Positions 13,538 to 21,130 of a stretch of 64,000 nt of DNA are shown one piece after another. Under the pieces are notes generated by a model. It was not told where the DNA came from, made no database searches, and saw only the letters and a list, made by a program, of their open reading frames with translations. A program made the translations under genes and the position numbers. This DNA comes from a virus. The DNA is taken from IMG/VR virus record IMGVR_UViG_3300013093_000022, positions 1 to 64,000 of that record, one strand, 5' to 3'. The stretch's first letter is position 1. Every line of letters starts with the position of its first letter.

Positions 13538-15052
13538 TCACAGGGGGTGCTCGTCGGCCAGGACACGCATGAATCCCGGCTCCGCGATCGCGGCGGCGTA
13601 CCGGTCTGCCAGGCGGCTGTTCGCCAGCCCCCACGACTGACCCACCCACTGCCGGTCGGCCAGGCCGCTCCCGATACGGGCGTGCCACAGGTGCAACACC
13701 CTGCCCGTGTACACCTCGTGCTGGCCCCACAGGCAGTCCAGCGAGCGCAGCAGGCTCACGTCCTCCGAGCCCCAGCCCCGGAACCTCGGGTCCATTCCGT
13801 TGACCTCGAAGAAAGCCCCCCGGGGCATCATTTGGGCCATCGCCCCGTACTCGTGGCCCGCGAACGGACTGTACGGGGTGTAGGGGGTGTGGCCGCCGAC
13901 CACCTCGGTCTCGCCCGGCCCCGGCACGAAATCGATGACCGGTCCGCGAGGATCGCCCTCAATGACCCTTGTCGTCACCGACTCGCTGAGCCGGTACAAC
14001 TCGTTGTACGGCATCATCCAGGTCCGACGCCCAGCCGACTCGATACGGTTCGCACACTCAATTATCGACTGAGGAGACAGATAGGTGTCGGCGTCAACAA
14101 TGGCGAACACCCGACCCCGGGCAATCCTGGCGGCGTTGTTCACGGCCACGGCCTTAGAAAATGGGGTGCCGTCATCCGAAGCCTGAATGATCTCGGCGTC
14201 CAACCCCCTAGACCGCCAATAGCTCCGCAGCCACCTCCAGACCCGGCTCCGGTGCTCGCCGTCGTCCCGAAAGGGGACAAGCAGAGAAACCTGGGGCTCA
14301 CGGCGGCGATCAGGAGATGGAAGGTCAATGCCAACCGCAGTCTGAAGCGCCGCGTACAGCTCACCCTGGACCCTCCCCACCTTCCGCCGGTCGACCAGGT
14401 GCATCCTCCCGAACATGGGCTCCTCACCGTACACCGAAGTGTAGTCCCGATACTTGAAGTCGCCCCCGTCCCGGTACGACAGGAAGGGCAGCTCGGCTTG
14501 GCGGGGGATGCCGTAGGCGTCGGCGATGACGATCCCGTGGAGGCTGGAACTGATGATCGACTTGCACTGGATGATCTGCTCGACGACCTTCTCGGCGGGC
14601 TGGCGGGGGTCGATGTAGCGCCCGTACGAGAAACGCCCCCGAAGCTCCGTGTCGCTCCAGTGGGGGACCACGCCGAGCGGGTACTTGGGCTGGGCCGGCC
14701 TGATCCACCGAGGGGCCAGCAGGCCGGGGTCTCCCAGGGGCACGTCAGGGCCGGCCCCCATGACCGCCGACCGGGTCAGCTCCCCGCGCAGGGCCAGGAC
14801 CCTGGCACTGCTCAAGTTGATCCGGGTCGACGGGTAGAGGACACCGGCGCCGCACACGGTCCCCGCCCAATCCTCGGGCAGATGCTCGAGCACGGAACCG
14901 CACACCACCAGTTCCGCCTCGGCCGGGCACCTGTAGTGGCAGTCGGAGTAGACGTGCTCAAAGTCGACGGCCATCTTCCCAAGGATGAACCGGTTGAGGT
15001 CGTCGCCGAAATTGCAGGCTTCACCTGGCATTTTCCACCAGTAGGCCTTCAC
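13538..15052 (-). CDS. pyruvyl-transferase / glycosyltransferase fusion, about 504 aa
   Basis: GTG 15052 has GAGGAC upstream; GTG 15058 is an alternative. Residues 1-240 follow the polysaccharide pyruvyl-transferase family: NFGDDLNRFILGK at the start, CGSVLEHLP, ARVLALRGELT, PLGDPGLL and SIISSSLHGIVIADAYG. Residues about 255-500 form a GT2-like domain with a LVPFRDDGEHRSR start, acidic AIVDADTYL, FRGWGSEDVSLL and a terminal LHLWHARIG. The same D-x-D, G-W-G-x-E-D and H-x-W-H set occurs in the two downstream-operon glycosyltransferases. The fusion could add a sugar and decorate it with a ketal-pyruvate. Acceptor unknown; virion glycosylation is a reasonable guess. Confidence 0.78.
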   Translation of the reverse strand: MKAYWWKMPGEACNFGDDLNRFILGKMAVDFEHVYSDCHYRCPAEAELVVCGSVLEHLPEDWAGTVCGAGVLYPSTRINLSSARVLALRGELTRSAVMGAGPDVPLGDPGLLAPRWIRPAQPKYPLGVVPHWSDTELRGRFSYGRYIDPRQPAEKVVEQIIQCKSIISSSLHGIVIADAYGIPRQAELPFLSYRDGGDFKYRDYTSVYGEEPMFGRMHLVDRRKVGRVQGELYAALQTAVGIDLPSPDRRREPQVSLLVPFRDDGEHRSRVWRWLRSYWRSRGLDAEIIQASDDGTPFSKAVAVNNAARIARGRVFAIVDADTYLSPQSIIECANRIESAGRRTWMMPYNELYRLSESVTTRVIEGDPRGPVIDFVPGPGETEVVGGHTPYTPYSPFAGHEYGAMAQMMPRGAFFEVNGMDPRFRGWGSEDVSLLRSLDCLWGQHEVYTGRVLHLWHARIGSGLADRQWVGQSWGLANSRLADRYAAAIAEPGFMRVLADEHPL

Positions 15053-15091
15053 AGGCACCGTCCTCCCCGAGGCTAGAAGAGGGGAACCCCC

Positions 15092-15256
15092 TCACCCATT
15101 CTCGGGGTCCGGGCCGGGGTTTACACCCTCGAACTCGCGGCGCTCGACGGCCTGGGCGATCTTCTCCCGGACCACCGCGTGGGCCACACGCTCGTGGTTC
15201 GGGGGAAGGCCGAGGGCGGTCGACCAGACGGCATAGGAGTGTAACCAAGTGTTCAT
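15092..15256 (-). CDS. hypothetical protein, 54 aa
   Basis: ATG 15256 overlaps the upstream stop (ATGA). Contains an amphipathic helix (NHERVAHAVVREKIAQAVER). Not recognised. Confidence 0.62.
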   Translation of the reverse strand: MNTWLHSYAVWSTALGLPPNHERVAHAVVREKIAQAVERREFEGVNPGPDPENG

Positions 15257-15432
15257 ACGTGCCGGGCCTGGCTCTCCCGGCTGTACAGCAGCCCGAGCAG
15301 GGCCTCGGCAATGGCGGCCTGGGCCAGCACACCGGCCTGCGCGGCGTCGAAGCCCACCCGGTCCTTGTTCTCGGCGATCGTCAACAGCAACTTCTCGGCA
15401 CGCTGGTAGTGGCGCATGGCATTGCTCTGCAT
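15253..15432 (-). CDS. hypothetical helical protein, 59 aa
   Basis: ATG 15432. All-helical, alanine/leucine-rich (QAGVLAQAAIAEALLGLLYS). Common-looking small actinophage protein; function unknown. Confidence 0.62.
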   Translation of the reverse strand: MQSNAMRHYQRAEKLLLTIAENKDRVGFDAAQAGVLAQAAIAEALLGLLYSRESQARHV

Positions 15433-15449
15433 GGTGACACGATACCAAA

Positions 15450-15644
15450 TCAGGTGTCGTAAACGGGGTTGTTTATGACCAGTTTGGATCTCATGCACAC
15501 CGGCGGGTAGACCTCGCTGCAGATGCGGGTCGGGACCGTCCACACGACACCCGGGCCGGCCCCCCGATTGGGTTCCCGGTGCATGGCCGAGAGGGCGATG
15601 GAGGCTGCGGCCGAACAGGCCAGCAGGAAACGGAGAAACCTCAA
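15450..15644 (-). CDS. small exported protein or lipoprotein, 64 aa
   Basis: TTG 15644 with a strong GAGGAGG ribosome site. N-terminus MRFLRFLLACSAAASIALSA is a signal peptide; LLAC fits a lipobox, although the n-region is short. Two further cysteines (RICSEVYPPVC) may form a disulfide. Located inside the glycosylation operon. Role unknown. Confidence 0.62.
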   Translation of the reverse strand: MRFLRFLLACSAAASIALSAMHREPNRGAGPGVVWTVPTRICSEVYPPVCMRSKLVINNPVYDT

Positions 15645-15655
15645 CCGGCCCTCCT

Positions 15656-16396
15656 CTACGGGAGCGGGTGACCTCCGGACCTCAAATAATCGCCCAGCGA
15701 ATCGGGGACCACCGACAAAGACAGAACCTCGGAAAGGATTCGATGGTTCTGCACATTATTGACATCTTGTGGATCATTTCTATTTGCCGGATGCCACAGG
15801 TGATACGCTCCCCCGGCCTGCCACCGGACGCCACCCCCATACACCTCAAACAGGACTCTCATGATCTCGTCCTCCGCGCCCCACCCCTGCAACTCGATAA
15901 ATCCACCCACGGCCTCGTACGCGGCCCTGGTGACCACCTGGATGCCGGAGGCGTGGTGGTGACGGACCGAGCGCCGGAAGCCGTCCTCGTGGCGCTCAGG
16001 GGCCAAAAAAGACCACTTCACATCGTCGCACGAGTTGTGGGACCAGTTTAAGATCCGACGGGTGCTGTATTCGTCGAGATACATGTAAGTCGCGAACGGA
16101 TAGACGCATCCACACTGGTCTTCGCTCAGGGCAACAGTAACCGCGTTCCTCAACAGCCACGGGTCAACAATGTTATCGGAATCGCTGATAATGGCCGCAT
16201 CCCAGTCACCAGCCGCCTCGGCGGCCCTATTGATTGCAGCGCCTCGATTGAAAGGCCCGTCGGGACCGGCCCCCAAATAGATCGGCCAAGGATGGTTTTG
16301 TTGGATCCAGGACCGAGTGAAGTCCCACAACCGGTCGCGCCACTCGGTCGCCTGACGATACGGGACCAACACCACCACCCGGGGCTTTACGGCCAT
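15656..16396 (-). CDS. GT2/GT27-like glycosyltransferase, 246 aa
   Basis: ATG 16396. Starts with RVVVLVPYRQATEWRDRLWD; about residues 60-75 contain NRAAEAAGDWDAAIISDSDN with the metal-binding D-x-D; about residues 175-185 contain LQGWGAEDEIMR and later YHLWHPANR, the signature of the galactosyltransferase/GalNAc-transferase C-terminal fold. Probably a cytoplasmic sugar transferase. Paralogous to 16387-17112 and to the C-terminal half of 13538-15052, so one ancestral gene was duplicated twice. Confidence 0.8.
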   Translation of the reverse strand: MAVKPRVVVLVPYRQATEWRDRLWDFTRSWIQQNHPWPIYLGAGPDGPFNRGAAINRAAEAAGDWDAAIISDSDNIVDPWLLRNAVTVALSEDQCGCVYPFATYMYLDEYSTRRILNWSHNSCDDVKWSFLAPERHEDGFRRSVRHHHASGIQVVTRAAYEAVGGFIELQGWGAEDEIMRVLFEVYGGGVRWQAGGAYHLWHPANRNDPQDVNNVQNHRILSEVLSLSVVPDSLGDYLRSGGHPLP

Positions 16397-17112
16397 GTAT
16401 GTCCCAATTGGTCGGCCAGGTAGTCGCGAACCAGATCCCGGGCGTTGGCGTGACAGGCCAATGCCCCGATCTCCTGCCAGACCCGGTGGTTGCGGTCGGT
16501 GTCGTCGGTCAACCGGCTCCTAGGGTGCCAGAAGTGCAGCAGTATCCCCCGGGGCATCCACATCACCCCGTCGCCGAACAGGTTCGCCTGGGCGAGGAAC
16601 ACCAGGTCCTCATACCCCCATCCGGCCAGCGACTCGACATAGCCGCCGGTCGCGTCCCACAATCGGCGAGAGATCGCCATCACCCCACTCGACGGCTCAC
16701 CGTAGATGGAGTCGCTCGCCCCGGTCCCGGTCTTGGGCAAGCAGCCGTCGGGCCTGGGGAACCAGACCCCTTGGCGCATGATCCGGTCGCTGGAATCCAC
16801 GTCCATGCACATCCGGGTGTCCCCGGCGACGACCAGGTTCAGGGAGTGCCGTGCCCGTCGGACAGCATCCTCCACAACATCCGGCGGCCCGACGGTATCA
16901 GCATCCATAATGAGGCCAACGTCCCAGTCGCCAGCCATACGGGCGGCATCGTTACGCGCCTTCGCCATTGAGAAGACCTCACCGTCGTCGTCCCTCCCCT
17001 CGTAGATGGGCCAATCGGGGTGGTGGGCCCGCATCCAGCCCTTGACCCAGGCCCATATCTCATCGCGACGTCCGTGGTCCTCGCGGCGGGGAACCAGCAC
17101 GGCGACCTTCAT
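16387..17112 (-). CDS. GT2/GT27-like glycosyltransferase, 241 aa
   Basis: ATG 17112 overlaps the methyltransferase stop (ATGA); upstream in-frame codons would run through that gene and are rejected. MKVAVLVPRREDHGRRDE start, LIMDADTVGPPD metal site, LAGWGYEDLVFLAQ and LLHFWHPRSR. Second of the three paralogous glycosyltransferase domains. Overlaps the next gene by 10 bp. Confidence 0.8.
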   Translation of the reverse strand: MKVAVLVPRREDHGRRDEIWAWVKGWMRAHHPDWPIYEGRDDDGEVFSMAKARNDAARMAGDWDVGLIMDADTVGPPDVVEDAVRRARHSLNLVVAGDTRMCMDVDSSDRIMRQGVWFPRPDGCLPKTGTGASDSIYGEPSSGVMAISRRLWDATGGYVESLAGWGYEDLVFLAQANLFGDGVMWMPRGILLHFWHPRSRLTDDTDRNHRVWQEIGALACHANARDLVRDYLADQLGHTWP

Positions 17113-17687
17113 TTGACCGCCTCCATCACCATCGTCTCCCGCTCCAAGAAGTCTTCGGGCATGCGCCCCACGTTCTCCAGGCCCCGCAGCTCCTTGAACT
17201 GGCTGACCGATATGTCTTGGACGTAGGCCCGCCGGAACCCGGCCGCCATCAGGGAGGTGTGCAGGGTCTTGCCGTCGTAGATGAACAGGTGGCCCCAGTC
17301 GCGGACGAAGTTGTTGATCACCATGCACGACGACACGTACGGGGCGTCGGGGAGGAACTGCTCGGTCGCCCACCTCAAGTAGTCGATGTTCCCGTCCGGG
17401 TCGCGCAATAGGGACATCAGGAAGTACATGTTCGGGGTGGCGACCCGAAGAGTGCCCCCCGGCCGCAGCACCCGGCGCGACTCGCGGAGCATGTGCAGGC
17501 CCTGGGACCACGTCATGTGCTCGATCAAATGCTCGGTGAAGACGAAGTCAAAGGTGTCGTCGGGGAAGCAGAACTCCTCGGTGACGTCCATGATGAGGAT
17601 GTCCTCCCGGCGGGGCAGTTCGGTGTCGCTGTCGACGTTGACCCAGCCGTCAAGAAAGTTGTGCCCGCACCCCAAGTGCAGCTTCAC
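17109..17687 (-). CDS. SAM-dependent methyltransferase, 192 aa
   Basis: GTG 17687. Begins MKLHLGCGHNFLDGWVNVDS, a short class I motif I (LGCG) with the following acidic strand end (NVDSD), then a FDFVFTEHLIEHMTW motif IV-like block and a RVLRPGGTLRVATPN motif, typical of sugar or small-molecule methyltransferases found in polysaccharide clusters. By position it could methylate the transferred glycan. It overlaps the upstream glycosyltransferase by 38 bp. Confidence 0.8.
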   Translation of the reverse strand: MKLHLGCGHNFLDGWVNVDSDTELPRREDILIMDVTEEFCFPDDTFDFVFTEHLIEHMTWSQGLHMLRESRRVLRPGGTLRVATPNMYFLMSLLRDPDGNIDYLRWATEQFLPDAPYVSSCMVINNFVRDWGHLFIYDGKTLHTSLMAAGFRRAYVQDISVSQFKELRGLENVGRMPEDFLERETMVMEAVK

Positions 17688-18309
17688 GCGACCCCTTCCA
17701 CGAGTCGGCCCAGTGGTGTACCGCGTAGATCCACGGGTTGGATTCTAGCAGCCTTCCCCGGTTGTGCTGTCCCGACTCGGTGTCTTTGTTGAAGAACTCC
17801 TTCACCGTCCAGTGGTACGGGAAGAAGCAGGCCGGGGGCAGCAGTAAGAGGTCGGAACGGTTGCGGACGCACTCATCGAAGGCCATGACACCCGACCACA
17901 GTGTCCCGTCGTTGTGGCGCTTCAGCGACAACTCGATGACCTGCTTGAGGGCGAGGTGCCCGGCCATCGCGCCGAACATGGCGTTGCAGACGCAGTCCTT
18001 GTCCTGCCAGCAGGCGAACATGGACGCCCCCAGCAGAGGGTCAAGCGGCCGCAGGACCTCCATGTCGGAGTCGACATACACGCCGCCCCGCCAGTAGACC
18101 TCCTCGGCCCGGACCAGGTCGGCCAACTGGGCCCCCGACTCGCACGACGACCAGTGGTCGCGGGTCAACGGAAACGCGGCCGGGTCGATCGGGTCGCGCA
18201 GGGTGACGTGCTCCCACGTGGGGTGCAGGCGGCACGCAGCCGACCAGAAGTCCTCGACCGTGCGGGAGGTCTCCTCGGGGACGACCCGGATCAGCCTCTT
18301 CGGGATCAC
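17650..18309 (-). CDS. DXD-type glycosyltransferase, 219 aa
   Basis: GTG 18309 overlaps the WhiB stop as GTGA. IPKRLIRVVPEETSR start, then LADLVRAEEVYWRGGVYVDSDMEV (about residues 65-88): the Y-x-x-G-G-x-Y-x-D-x-D arrangement of sugar transferases with a DXD motif (Gly_transf_sug family). Probably uses a nucleotide sugar and a divalent metal. First glycosyltransferase of the operon after the WhiB protein. Confidence 0.78.
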   Translation of the reverse strand: MIPKRLIRVVPEETSRTVEDFWSAACRLHPTWEHVTLRDPIDPAAFPLTRDHWSSCESGAQLADLVRAEEVYWRGGVYVDSDMEVLRPLDPLLGASMFACWQDKDCVCNAMFGAMAGHLALKQVIELSLKRHNDGTLWSGVMAFDECVRNRSDLLLLPPACFFPYHWTVKEFFNKDTESGQHNRGRLLESNPWIYAVHHWADSWKGSREAALGVRAQLS

Positions 18310-18590
18310 GACGAGGCTACCCTGTGGCGGTGGATCATGCGCTGGAGATTGCGCTCGGTCACCCCGCCCCACACGCCCCACCGGGTTCCAGTCCTGACCG
18401 CGAACTGGAGGCACTGCTTCTGAACCGGGCACGACTCGCAGATCCTGCACGCCCTGGCCGCATCCGACGCCGCCCCCTTCTCAGGGAAGAACAGGTCGGG
18501 GTCGACCTGCGAGCACAGGGCCTCCTCCATCCAGTTCTCGGAACGGAGGTGTGCCCTCATCATGCGCGTGACGCCGTCAACGGTTGTCAT
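18306..18590 (-). CDS. whiB-like: WhiB-family iron-sulfur regulator
   Basis: ATG 18590 with AGAGAGGTGAC upstream, overlapping the previous stop. The four-cysteine set C26, C51, C54, C60 (C-x2-C-x5-C) and the GVWGG turn (residues 72-76) are the WhiB signature; an extra Cys lies at 48. WhiB proteins bind a 4Fe-4S cluster and act with the host principal sigma factor. The gene sits between the methyltransferase locus and the glycosylation operon, so it could tune either or act on host genes. Length 94 aa is typical. Confidence 0.9.
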   Translation of the reverse strand: MTTVDGVTRMMRAHLRSENWMEEALCSQVDPDLFFPEKGAASDAARACRICESCPVQKQCLQFAVRTGTRWGVWGGVTERNLQRMIHRHRVASS

Positions 18591-19495
18591 GTCACCTCTC
18601 TGCGTGATTCCAGCATGGACTCAAGGAGCTGCTCCAAGGCGGCGACCGCCTGCAGGGACACCACGCCGTTGCCCACTATACGCAACTGCTGGCTGCGGGT
18701 GATGCCGATCTCCGGGTCGGTGACCCACCCCTTCGGCCAGCCCATCATCCACTCAGAGAACTCCGCCGAGAGCCGGGGGTTCCCGTTCTTGTTCGGCTCG
18801 GTCGGCAGCGGTGCCGGGCGGGTGATGCCCTCCCACCTCCGGATGGCCGCCTCATACCTGCCCCACTGCACGTCCACCAAGCCGGCCACGTCCCACAGCC
18901 TGCTCGCCCCGCCCTCGCCGGTGGGCTTGGTCACGTCGTCCCACTCCACGGGCCTCCTGCCGCCCTCGCCGTCGCTCACTGTCCTCATCCCTCCCCCCTC
19001 GTCGCCCGCCGTGGGGGTCGGAAGGTAATGGCTGATCGCGTCCAACGACGGCGCCATGTCGATCAGCTTCACTTGGTGCCCCTGACGCCTGGCGTCGTCA
19101 ACCTGGCCGCCGCCTCGGTTGCCCTCGGTCGCCGAGGGGGTGGGCAGCAGCTCTACGGCGACGGCGTTCAGCGGCGGCGTGTTGCGCCGGTACTGGGCGG
19201 GACCGGCGTTGTTGGCGGCGTCCTGCGCGGTCGGCGTGGGGAAGAGCTCGTTCACGACGACCTCCCGGAGGTTGCGGCACCCGCCTTGGGTCTCGGCCAG
19301 CTTCTCCGGCGAGCGCACGTGGTCGACCCGGTCGAAGGCCTGCGGGGTGGGGAGGAGTTTGTTCTCGGTGCCGAAGCACACCGCGTCCGACAGCGAGACC
19401 TGGTGGCCCTTGCGCTTGTCCGGGTGGGTGCTGCCGTGCTTCCCCATCTCGGCGTTCGGCGTGGGCAGCAGCGGGAAGTCGACGGGGTCAGCCAT
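18587..19495 (-). CDS. LLPTP-repeat protein ending in a C5-methyltransferase motif X, 302 aa
   Basis: ATG 19495, overlapping the previous LPTP gene by 8 bp. Five repeats of the form hhPTPxAxD (LLPTPNAE, LLPTPQAFD, LFPTPTAQD, LLPTPSATE, YLPTPTAGD) spaced about 30-45 residues, several followed by RR-x-GHQV. The last 60 residues (RLSAEFSEWMMGWPKGWVTD, then RIVGNGVVSLQAVAALEQLL) are the C-terminal motif IX/X region of C5-cytosine methyltransferases, which folds back on the SAM site. It therefore supplies the piece missing from 20341-21057; the repeats fill the place of a target-recognition region. Confidence 0.72.
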   Translation of the reverse strand: MADPVDFPLLPTPNAEMGKHGSTHPDKRKGHQVSLSDAVCFGTENKLLPTPQAFDRVDHVRSPEKLAETQGGCRNLREVVVNELFPTPTAQDAANNAGPAQYRRNTPPLNAVAVELLPTPSATEGNRGGGQVDDARRQGHQVKLIDMAPSLDAISHYLPTPTAGDEGGGMRTVSDGEGGRRPVEWDDVTKPTGEGGASRLWDVAGLVDVQWGRYEAAIRRWEGITRPAPLPTEPNKNGNPRLSAEFSEWMMGWPKGWVTDPEIGITRSQQLRIVGNGVVSLQAVAALEQLLESMLESRREVT

Positions 19496-20681
19496 CGTCG
19501 CGCGCCCCAGCGGAGGAGAAGTCGGGCCGCTCGTCGACCGTGCCCTCGTGGGCGCGAAGCACCGCAGCGCCCAACGAGTCGCCCCGGGGCCCGTAGCTGC
19601 CGACGCCCCTCTCCTTCTGGCTGCGGCGGCTCTCGTCCCACTCGGCGAGCGTCATCCCGCCGGAGGAGAGGCGGTCGACCACGCACGGGGTCGGCAGCAG
19701 CGCGGCGTCGCGGGGCATGTCCACCTCCACGGCTGCCGCCAGGCGGGGCACCCGCACGCTCGGGTCGTGGGCACCGCCCGTCGACGCGCCCCGGCCGTCG
19801 CTGGTCGTCGGGGTGGGGAGCAGCGACTGGGCCAGGCCGATCCGCTGCGCCTCCACCGACAGCGAACGGCCGTGGCCGTTTCCGTTGCCGTGCTTCTCCT
19901 TCAGCTCGGCGCACCACTCGTCGTAGCGGGCCGGGTTGGTGCCGACCTCCTTGGCGACGGGCGTCGGCAGCAGGTCGTGAACCGCCACCTGCGGCAGGTT
20001 CAACTGGTGGCCCTTGGCGCGGCGCTGGTCAGGGGTTGACGTCTGGCCGCCCGTGCCGTCACCGGCCTGCGGGGTGGGGAGGAGCCCCGACACGGCACCG
20101 GCCAGCTTGAGCCGGGTGCCCTCGCCCCGGTGGGTCTCCATAGAGCCGCCGTCCGCCGACTGCGGGGTGGGCAGCAGGGGATCGGCGGCCAGGCGGTAGG
20201 CGACGGTGGGCAGGTCCACGGGCCGGTGGGCGCGGGAGGGCCGCTCAGGCGATCCAGCGATGGAGTCGACGGCGGCGGGAGTGGGCAGCAGGCTCAGGTC
20301 GCCCGGCGCGGAGGGGGCATCATCGCCGCCACGGACGGCATCAGCGCCACCGCGTTCTCCAGGTTGTTGTACACCGGCTGGCCGTCCGGGCCGTAGCGGT
20401 AGGTTCCCCAGGCCGGCCGGTTTCGACCTCGTGTTTGACCCCTTGTTCGGCGCGTCCGGTGCCGTGTCCGGCGTGTGGAAGAGCGTCAACTGCGAGGATG
20501 AAGACTCGCTCCCTCCGGTGGGGGGCTCCGACGCTGGAAGCGGCAAGAGTTGTCCAGACCGCGTCATACCCGATTTGGGCCAGGTCGCCGAGTACGGCTC
20601 CGGCTGCCCGGAGAACAGGCTGATCTGCTCCTTCTCCCACAACTGGGTCGACGGGTTCCACATCGCGATGGGCTTTGGCAC
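19488..20681 (-). CDS. LLPTP-repeat protein with overlapping-frame N-terminus, 397 aa
   Basis: GTG 20681 with GAGAGGA 7 nt upstream. Its first 110 codons overlap the methyltransferase gene in another frame (20341-20681). N-terminal block MPKPIAMWNP, LFSGQPEPYSATWPKSGMTR, GQLLPLPASEPPTGG resembles sequences I know beside LPTP repeats in phage methylases. Then six repeats (LLPTPAAVD, LLPTPQSAD, LLPTPQAGD, LLPTPVAKE, LLPTPTTSD, LLPTPCVVD). Between the two methyltransferase pieces in order. Probably part of the same modification system, perhaps target recognition; role not established. Confidence 0.65.
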   Translation of the reverse strand: MPKPIAMWNPSTQLWEKEQISLFSGQPEPYSATWPKSGMTRSGQLLPLPASEPPTGGSESSSSQLTLFHTPDTAPDAPNKGSNTRSKPAGLGNLPLRPGRPAGVQQPGERGGADAVRGGDDAPSAPGDLSLLPTPAAVDSIAGSPERPSRAHRPVDLPTVAYRLAADPLLPTPQSADGGSMETHRGEGTRLKLAGAVSGLLPTPQAGDGTGGQTSTPDQRRAKGHQLNLPQVAVHDLLPTPVAKEVGTNPARYDEWCAELKEKHGNGNGHGRSLSVEAQRIGLAQSLLPTPTTSDGRGASTGGAHDPSVRVPRLAAAVEVDMPRDAALLPTPCVVDRLSSGGMTLAEWDESRRSQKERGVGSYGPRGDSLGAAVLRAHEGTVDERPDFSSAGARDDG

Positions 20682-21057
20682 TGAGGAGTCCTCTCACGTT
20701 CTCGATGATCACCACACGGGGCCTGAGCTCGGCGATCGCCTCGGCGAACACGGACCACAGTCCGGACCGGGTGCCGTCCTTGATCCCGGCGCGGCGACCG
20801 GCGGAGGAGACGTCCTGGCATGGGAACCCGCCGCACAGGATGTCCACCGGCTCCACCTCGGACCAGTCGACGGCGCTGATGTCGCCCAGGTTCGGCACCC
20901 CGGGCCAGTGGTGGCTGAGCACCGCCGAGGCGGCCTTGTCGAGCTCGGACTGCCACACCAACTCAGCGCCGAAGACCTCCTCGACGGCCATGTCCAACCC
21001 GCCGGCCCCGGAGAACAGGCTGCCCAGTCTCAACCTACGGGGTTCAGTAACCGCCAA
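20341..21057 (-). CDS. C5-cytosine DNA methyltransferase, N-terminal catalytic part, 238 aa
   Basis: TTG 21057 with GAGAGG 8 nt upstream. RLGSLFSGAGGLDMA is motif I, GDIS...DILCGGFPCQDVSSAG is motif IV with the catalytic Cys in PCQ, IIENVRGL is motif VI, and GAPHRRERVF is motif VIII. After motif VIII this frame loses similarity and stops at 20341; a WGTYRYGPDGQPVYNNLENA-like stretch continues in the third frame. Motif X lies in 18587-19495. Either a multi-part enzyme (M.AquI is a known two-subunit C5 methyltransferase) or expression needs frameshifting. Expected role: self DNA protection. Confidence 0.82.
   Translation of the reverse strand: MAVTEPRRLRLGSLFSGAGGLDMAVEEVFGAELVWQSELDKAASAVLSHHWPGVPNLGDISAVDWSEVEPVDILCGGFPCQDVSSAGRRAGIKDGTRSGLWSVFAEAIAELRPRVVIIENVRGLLSAKAHRDVEPVDPVVGEGADQPVLRAAGAVLGDLAQIGYDAVWTTLAASSVGAPHRRERVFILAVDALPHAGHGTGRAEQGVKHEVETGRPGEPTATARTASRCTTTWRTRWR
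20665..20760. repeat. 96-bp direct repeat, copy 2
   Basis: Identical over 96 bases to 9891-9986. See copy 1; here it lies within the intact methyltransferase frame and contains the start signals of 19488-20681. Confidence 0.9.
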
Positions 21058-21130
21058 TGGAGTCGCCTCTCAGGAGATGCTGGGTCCACTTTATAGAGGT
21101 GGCCCGCAAAGTTCAACTGAGAGGCCGGGG

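Noticed and set aside
13547-15076. 509-aa plus-strand ORF opposite the glycosyltransferase fusion
   Set aside because: Mirror of the minus-strand gene with no recognisable motif; minus-strand product has two known domains.
19028-20110. Plus-strand ORFs opposite the LPTP repeats
   Set aside because: Arg/Pro-rich antisense translations; the repeat units are only coherent on the minus strand.
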